Positions 58,300 to 64,000 of a stretch of 64,000 bases of DNA are shown one piece after another. The position numbers and the translations under genes are program-made. Positions within the stretch are counted from its first letter, which is position 1. Each line of letters begins with the position of its first letter. The notes under the pieces are model-generated. The model saw only the letters and a program-made list of their open reading frames with translations, searched no databases and was not told where the DNA came from. This DNA is from Cristatella mucedo (lineage: Eukaryota; Bryozoa; Phylactolaemata; Cristatellidae), in assembly GCA_009760855.2 (NCBI GenBank), contig WPIO01000026.1, forward strand, positions 4,634,501-4,698,500, in the 5' to 3' direction.

Positions 58300-59230
58300 A
58301 ATACTCTAATTATGGTCAAATATTTAGACTTCATTTGTAAAATGCGATATTTCACTGATCTGCTTCTCGACCGAAGCGCCTTCGAGAAGTCAATGTGCTT
58401 TAAGATGTGTGCGACGCCTAAAAAGCATGCTTTCCGGTATCAAGACAAGCCCTGGGCAGCAGATTTTGATTACGAACACAGCAAGAGACCTCTGGAATAG
58501 ACAGTTCATCCACGAGCCTCACGCTGTGTTGCCTCAGTCAAGATGATGTTGAGTGCCTTGAAGTATGGTGGCTATGGCTGGAAGGTCGTTGGAGACTTCA
58601 AAGGGTGTCATTTTCAATGGCCCTTCAGACCGGTTTCACAAAGTTTACTTGTTTTCTTTGAGCTTAGGACAGCCGGGACACCAAGCCGCACAACCGTGAA
58701 AAAAACTGGCCACAGCAGACCGAGTCATCTATAGAAAAAACTACATCAAGTAGAAGCCGCTGATAAACGCTTGGACGGTGCTGATACCGCCGCTGCACAC
58801 ATATGAGGTCTTACGTGGCTTCAACAACATGTCTTTCCACATATGTCGAAGGAAAAGTTCCCAGCTGATATCTTCGTCGAATTTCACATAAAGAAGATCT
58901 TAGAGTGTGAAGAACTCGCCAAGAGCCTGTACAGAACGAAGAAAGCGGCTCGGAGCAGCTTCATTTCTGTGGTGCCAGAATTTATGGGAAATCGCAAGGC
59001 CAAAAACTATTCGCACCGGGGTTCAGGCTCTCATAAAGAACTACGCCAAAAGGGAATGCAGAACGTCTCTTAAAGGCCATATTCTTAAAGCTCACCCAGA
59101 AGTTTAAGAAGAACGTTGAAGCTTGGTCAGAGTAGCAATTTAAGCGTTTTCATAAAGATGTACTGGCCTTTGAATGTCGCTACCAAGGACAGTCTAACGA
59201 AAATACGACGGGGCCATGTTTTTTTTGGGG
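58300..59230 (+). pseudogene. Decayed transposon-type gene of the GWKVVGDFK family
   Basis: Frames in order give KPWAADFDYEHSKRPLE (about 58450-58497), YGWKVVGDFKGC with a degraded P-C-x-L-C-L-W-D-S-R region (58567-58730), FPADIFVEFHIKKILECEEL (about 58858-58920), SFISVVPEFMGNRKAKNY, then SLKGHILKAHPEV (59070-59106). This recurs in multi-copy proteins of cnidarian, echinoderm and mollusc genomes that look transposon-derived; the biochemical role is unknown to me. The usual context M-S-L-K-x-H-x-L is kept as T-S-L-K-G-H-I-L. Stops and shifts show it is dead. Confidence 0.65.
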
Positions 59231-59239
59231 GGGGGGCTC

Positions 59240-60700
59240 CGTGAAAGCGATTTGCAATATAGCAGCATCTGCAGCATCTATTCATTTCTAACCCCTTTTA
59301 ATTGACCATTTAGTAGAGCTACTGAGTAAATATTTTTTATTTTTCTATTTGCAAATGGGTTAATTTTAAGTTAACTGTCTTTGTCACGAAAGCGAAGTGT
59401 GTCGGAAATAATGCCTTTTTTCTGTACATCTGATGTATAAGCAATCAGGAAATAGCACAGACTATCCAAAACCAAAAGTTTTGCTTCGCGGTATTATCAA
59501 AATCGACGGTTTGGGTTGTCTCTTTCGAGGAGCAGGAGTTGCGGCCTAGGACGTTCTGGTCCACGGCCTTATCTACCAGGCGACTGGACAAAGGTCAGAA
59601 GGGCGCCGATGTCTGTCCTCTGACCCGCCCTCATTAGTGTTATCCACTGAATCATTCATTTCAGAATCAGGCCACAATATTGTCTTCTTTATTTTTAATT
59701 CTCATATATTAAGCTACTAGCTACTCTAATAGCTCTGAGAACCTTAGTTTCATGACAGCACTGTTGCAGCTGGTCGCAAGGAGTCAACCTTCACCTTGAA
59801 GGTCTCCCGGTTGGCGTGTTAGCGCGAACAGCCTGTCCCATAACTACGGGATCGTAAATTGTTCAGGGAGTGAACGCGGTGGCCTGTAGCTGTTTTTTGG
59901 TCATTGCCAAAGATAAGCACGAGTTTCAAGGGCGCGAAGAATATCTCTTGAGCGCAGCGACCTACTTTATCACCCATGGACCTACTCTGGCACGTGCTGC
60001 TCTTGGGCGGCAGCAAATATTCCTTAAGTTTATGGAACTGACCTGATCTCAAATCAGCCATCACACCCGAAGCGACAGTTTTTGTCGTCTTTTCTTTACT
60101 TCTTTGCTAGTGGAACATATCCGGACTCCACTTGACCGTAAGATCTGAAATGCGGTGGCGATTGCCTTCCTTCTTGTTAGTGAACGCCTCTTTAAGAACC
60201 TGAAACTCTGTATTTGCGTGCAGCCGCTACTCACCGCGCTGACTAATGCGGCCGTGCTCTCGACATGAGTGCTGGATAGCTTAGCGTGAAAGCCAGTTCA
60301 TGTCTGCTCAGGTCTTGTAGCCGACTGTGGGCAGGTGCTTATGCCGTACTTAGAGCCCGTGTTAGAATGAATTGGCTGGAGTTGTTGGCGTGTTTACTTG
60401 TACAGTGCGGCATCTAGCTTCGGCGCTAGCTCTTCCGTGTCCATTTCAGTGAAACTGTATACTGGCTGGTGATACTGTTCGAGGCCTGCATGGTATGCTG
60501 GTGTCAAATAAGCCAGGCAGCTATAGCTAAACTGTATGAATTTGTCTGTGCCCCTTAAACTGTCACGCCCGTGATCGTAACCTGCCTCATCAACAGCCGA
60601 CGAGTCTGCTCTGAAAGCAGCATGCTAGTTAGAAGTGTGAACACTATATTGGCTGTTCGACATTCAATTGGCTTAGAATTTGAACAAACCCAGCCGGCTG
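59240..60700. other. No recognisable gene
   Basis: A G run at 59227-59235 and short chance ORFs only. 60706-60737 holds a small hairpin (GCACAATGC / GCATTGTGC around TAAA). Confidence 0.5.
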
Positions 60701-61027
60701 ACTGGGAGCTTGCACAATGCTAAAGCATTGTGCGAGCCATCACGCCGAGAAGATGGGCCATTCAGTTTTACCAAGCTGGATGTCGCTGCTCGCCCACTGA
60801 GCCGATGCCGGTGTCGGCTTGCCTATGCCGGTCTAGTGGGTCACGAAAACAGTAATTCCAGCTTGCCTCGTCGTGTTCAACATATTTTGTCTTTTGAGAA
60901 GTCCTAGCTATCGGTCTACGATCCAATGCCACGGATCGAGCGAAGACAGGCTCGTACTTGTTGCCCCAGCCGTGCTCAGAAATCTCAATCGTTTGCCAGA
61001 CCTCTGAGATTGCATAGGGTTAAAGAT

Positions 61028-61095
61028 AATAAACATTTTCTAGCACCCTGAGAGAACATCTACATCTCTTTCTTGGCACTTTGCATGTGCTAACA
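61028..61095 (-). mobile_element. Diverged L2-like LINE tail
   Basis: AGCACCCTGAGAGAACATCT, ACATCTCTTTCTTGGCACTT and TGCATGTGC form a degraded complement of the tail. Confidence 0.6.
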
Positions 61096-61125
61096 ACGCT
61101 TTTTCGTTTTGAGCCTTTGCGAACG

Positions 61126-61147
61126 CACACACACACACACACACACA
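61126..61147. repeat. (CA)n microsatellite
   Basis: Short CA run, with further CACA-rich sequence to 61225. Confidence 0.85.
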
Positions 61148-61423
61148 TGCTCACCACACACGCACAGACATAGGCACATGCACGCACGTGCACACATTTA
61201 TGCACATACTGCTCACACACACACCATACGTACGCATCACCTATGCACAGGCGATGCAAAGCACTATGAGTGTACTTGATTGTCTGATTTTGATTAGTAG
61301 AGGTCATAACCCTATTTGCTATTCTCTCGGTCGTTTTTTCAGGGCTTTTTTGCCACCTTGTTGGATCTGCAGACCAACTGTTTGCTCCTTTGCTGCGGCT
61401 GAGTTCGCTCGGCCACGCAAGTC

Positions 61424-61849
61424 ATGCTGCTGCTCGCCCGACTCTCGGCAGGCGCATCCCTACGATGCCGTGCTGGCTCGTTATCGGCACGCATCGCCGC
61501 CGCTGGAGCGCCGAAGTGTGGCGAGCAAAGGCGCTCGGTGTCGCGCGAGTTCTTCGACAGCTATCTGTCCATTGACAACCCTGCCGTGCGCCTCGGATAT
61601 GACGCCATGCTGTCTATGCACGACTGGACGGGGCTGCCTTGGTGGGCCAGCATTGCCGTCACGACGGTGGCTCTGCGCTCCGTGATCACCCTGCCTCTGG
61701 TCGTCTACGGCCGTGTCAATCAGGCCCGCCTGCACCGCTTGAAGCCCGAGTTCGACAAGCTTGCCGTCGAGCTGCGGGACGAGGTGCGACGTGCAGCTGC
61801 CCTCTACAGCTGGGATGCCAAGGCTGCTCGGCTCCACTACAATGCCACG
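61424..61849 (+). CDS. COX18: COX18 exon 1 (mitochondrial Oxa1/YidC-family insertase), 5' part of the gene
   Basis: COX18 sits in the mitochondrial inner membrane and helps export the C-terminal domain of cytochrome oxidase subunit 2. The first 142 codons are here. The ATG is the first after an in-frame TGA at 61400. Residues 1-40 are Arg/Ala/Ser-rich and almost free of acidic residues, as in a mitochondrial targeting peptide. The family signature follows: TGLPWWASIAVTTVALRSVI, then TLPLVVYGRVNQARL (first membrane segment) and LKPEFDKLAVELRDEV with WDAKAARLHY (matrix loop). The exon ends at a GTGAGC donor (61850), phase 0. Later exons, with the R-D-N-C-H-P box, are not found in the remaining 2.1 kb and probably lie to the right. 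The ORF continuing to 61921 is intron sequence. Confidence 0.88.
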
Positions 61850-61901
61850 GTGAGCTCTTTCGTGTCACGTGACCCATTCGTGGCTAGGCATGCACTCCAA
61901 C

Positions 61902-62073
61902 CAAAAAAAAATCCTAGCTGATTAAACAGCCCCTCTTTGTATAGTGACAGAAGAGCCTTTACGGCTATCACCACCGCTTGCAGTGGTGATAAAGAATCGC
62001 CCACCACAGGAATCGAACCCACGACCTCGGGACCGAAGTCGTGAAAGCAACCGCCTTACCTAGTGTGCCAAAC
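61902..62073 (-). mobile_element. SINE-1 in COX18 intron 1
   Basis: The minus strand has a TGGCACACTAGGTAAGGCGG head, B box GGTTCGATTCC, GCCACC-free but otherwise normal body (ATCACCACTGCAAGCGG), and an A/T-rich end. It lies about 50 bases after the exon 1 donor. Confidence 0.9.
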
Positions 62074-63789
62074 GTGCGAATGTGGCTGAACTGGCAGCCA
62101 AATTAGCGGTGCTCTTTGTCGGTTCACTTGCTCAATCACGAGCAGTGGTTGGTAAATAATATCGACTGGGGGGATTGTATAGTGATAAGCGTTTTACCTA
62201 AGGAGAACCAGAAGCATCAGATGCAGGAGGATCTGTCTCGGCCTGAACTGGCATGTCCCTGACGTTGCCTGTCGTGACATTGTAAGCGATGCGTGTTGTT
62301 GGCTCAGTAACGTCATTGATATTGCTATCATAATGTAAACATAGTGACCTTACCTTAGGTGATGTCGGGAGCTGATGCTTTGCAGGCATCAGTCGTTGAG
62401 GGTTTGAGTGCAGTTGCTATGTTTTTTGAGGACCCCCCTACTGATCTAATTGATATGCCTCCTCCTCCCAATTGCAGTTCTTCCTCCCAATTCTGTATCG
62501 AGGTCGGATGTTTGGACGAATTGGTGAATTGAGAGGTAATATTGCCTCTGGATGTTAAATAGCACTCATGCTTGAAGCCGAGGACTGCTTGCCTAAAGAG
62601 TGTGTGGACAGGTTTCCGTACCGATGACTAATAAGTCTTGCAAGGCCAGGCCATGTTAGACATTTTCGTCACGATGTCGCCAATACTCCCTCCTCAGAAA
62701 ATCACACTTTGACTTTCTCTCACCGGCAGGAAATAATGTGACTGTTTAAGAGCATTTCTCGTCATTGCTTTAACAGTAGCTACGTGTCGTTAGAGCCACA
62801 GTGCGATTTTCGATGTTATTCACATCTTTACATTATTTTGCAAAAGTTAAAGCTGCCACCTTAGTGAGGATGGCCTTGCATGACTTTTCTCGTGTCACTT
62901 AATTTACCAGGGAAGAAAAACTAGTGCATATGTATTCTAGCTTCATTCGTAGACGTGTCGGTGTACCCTGTGGAAAACCCATTCTTGCACTTAACTCATT
63001 TTAGGCATCAGTACTTCATATTAAGTGTTGATTCTGTAGGATTGACTGGCTCTAGATAGTGTGTGCAAGTCATATGCTTCACGTATAAGAACGGTTGCAA
63101 ATTATTTCGTTTTACCCAGTCCAATCAATAGCACCGTCATATGGATAAACTGCATCATTTTCAACCCGTATGGTCAAGCAGAGCAAGTGGTCTAGTTTGG
63201 TAAACTTATTGTGCTCATTCGGAAGTCTGGATCAAGATATTGTAATTGTTGAGTCAGTTCGCTGAATGTTGCTGTGCTACTAAACGCTTAAACTGAGACG
63301 TTTAACAGCTCACCTTCCAACTGTGAAGTGGTTCTCGTTGGTGTTTTAGCTTGCCTAGGACACCGAAGAGTGGGGCAATTCTAAATGGGATTGTCTCTCG
63401 ATGATTAGAAATAGCTAGTTAGTAATAGAGCTACCGTAGCTAGCTGGGTTCGTTGTTGGCATGCAATAGATCTGGAGCTAAAACTATTGAGCAGGTATTC
63501 ATTGGTTTACTACATTTGTTTGTGTTGCATATTGAAGTCAGCAATACCATCTATTCAAAATTATCATAAAGGGTATGCAATGCCTTTGCTCTTTCACTTT
63601 TGGCTTGTTATTTAACATAATTTGTTATCACGTTGGCCCTGCTTGGTCATTCATAGAAACGTTTTTTCAAAGCTTGGCAGTTAGGATTAAAAGGATTTGA
63701 GTCAAAGGATTGTGTTTACAATGCGAATAGCCACGGCATGTAGTTGGCACTACTTCTGTTAGGACCTTTTTGATGGTTAGGACCTTTTT
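62074..63789 (+). other. Presumed COX18 intron 1, no further exon recognised
   Basis: AT-rich. The best splice-flanked candidate (62478-62535, acceptor AATTGCAG, donor GTAATA) encodes FFLPILYRGRMFGRIGEL, which does not match the expected COX18 continuation, so it is not annotated as an exon. Confidence 0.45.
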
Positions 63790-63792
63790 GGT

Positions 63793-63975
63793 TAGCCGTG
63801 ATGGCACACTAGGTAAGGCGGTTGCCTTTCACGACCTCGGGGCCCGAAGTCGTGGGTTCGAATCCTACAGTGAGTGATCCTTTATCGCCACTGCAAGTGG
63901 TGGTGATAGCCATAAGGGCTCTTCTGTCGCTATACAAAAGAGGCTGTTAAATCAGCAAGTATTTATTTATTATGG
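63793..63975 (+). mobile_element. SINE-1
   Basis: AGCCGTGATGGCACACTAGG, B box GGTTCGAATCC, CGCCACTGCAAGTGGTGG, GGCTCTTCTGTCGCTATAC and a TTTATTTATT end; complete. Confidence 0.9.
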
Positions 63976-64000
63976 TTGGACAATCGGTAAGTGTTGTGCT

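Noticed and set aside
62478-62535. Possible COX18 exon 2
   Set aside because: Splice-like flanks, but the encoded FFLPILYRGRMFGRIGEL does not fit the expected COX18 continuation, and the R-D-N-C-H-P region is absent.

Overview
The window is animal nuclear DNA. The evidence is a calponin gene split by introns, the first exon of a nuclear COX18 gene, CR1/L2-type LINEs, two tRNA-derived SINE families, hAT elements and long microsatellites. A SPIN-like hAT element and a calponin with five calponin repeats fit an invertebrate, perhaps a mollusc or flatworm, but the phylum is not proven. There are no bacterial operons, rRNA genes, CRISPR arrays or functional tRNA genes.

Layout. 1-1731 (minus) is an AT-rich, uninterrupted N-terminal part of an adintovirus/Maverick-Polinton-type DNA polymerase B that runs off the left edge. 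1.8-5 kb holds a foldback repeat, an LTR-like repeat and a decayed hAT transposase of the ZMYM1/DUF4371 kind. 5.1-8.1 kb is a decayed minus-strand LTR element with gag. 8.3-11.3 kb is LINE debris. 12.7-12.9 kb carries degenerate TTTAGGG repeats. 13.8-18.7 kb is a CR1-like LINE split by a complete 2.4-kb LTR element (14011-16407) and by a solo-LTR-like insertion (16601-17267). 20.1-21.6 kb is a polypyrimidine tract of about 1.5 kb. 21.6-32 kb is gene-poor.

The main gene is a calponin on the minus strand. Six coding exons between 48585 and 33470 splice to a 423-residue protein: a calponin-homology (CH) domain followed by five 39-residue calponin repeats. Its introns hold SINEs, LINE ends, a SPIN-like element and microsatellites, one of them a pyrimidine-rich tract just upstream of exon 5. 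A G+C-rich island surrounds its first exons (47.2-50.1 kb).

50-61 kb is LINE fragments, a minisatellite, a near-perfect hairpin and a decayed transposon-type gene. 61424-61849 is COX18 exon 1; the later exons were not found and probably lie beyond the right edge.

The mobile elements interact. SINE-2 carries the same 3' tail as the L2-like LINE, as expected if that LINE mobilises it. The two LTR elements share a layout of short LTRs, a Gag-like ORF, a repetitive ORF and no recognisable reverse transcriptase, so they probably depend on another element for movement.
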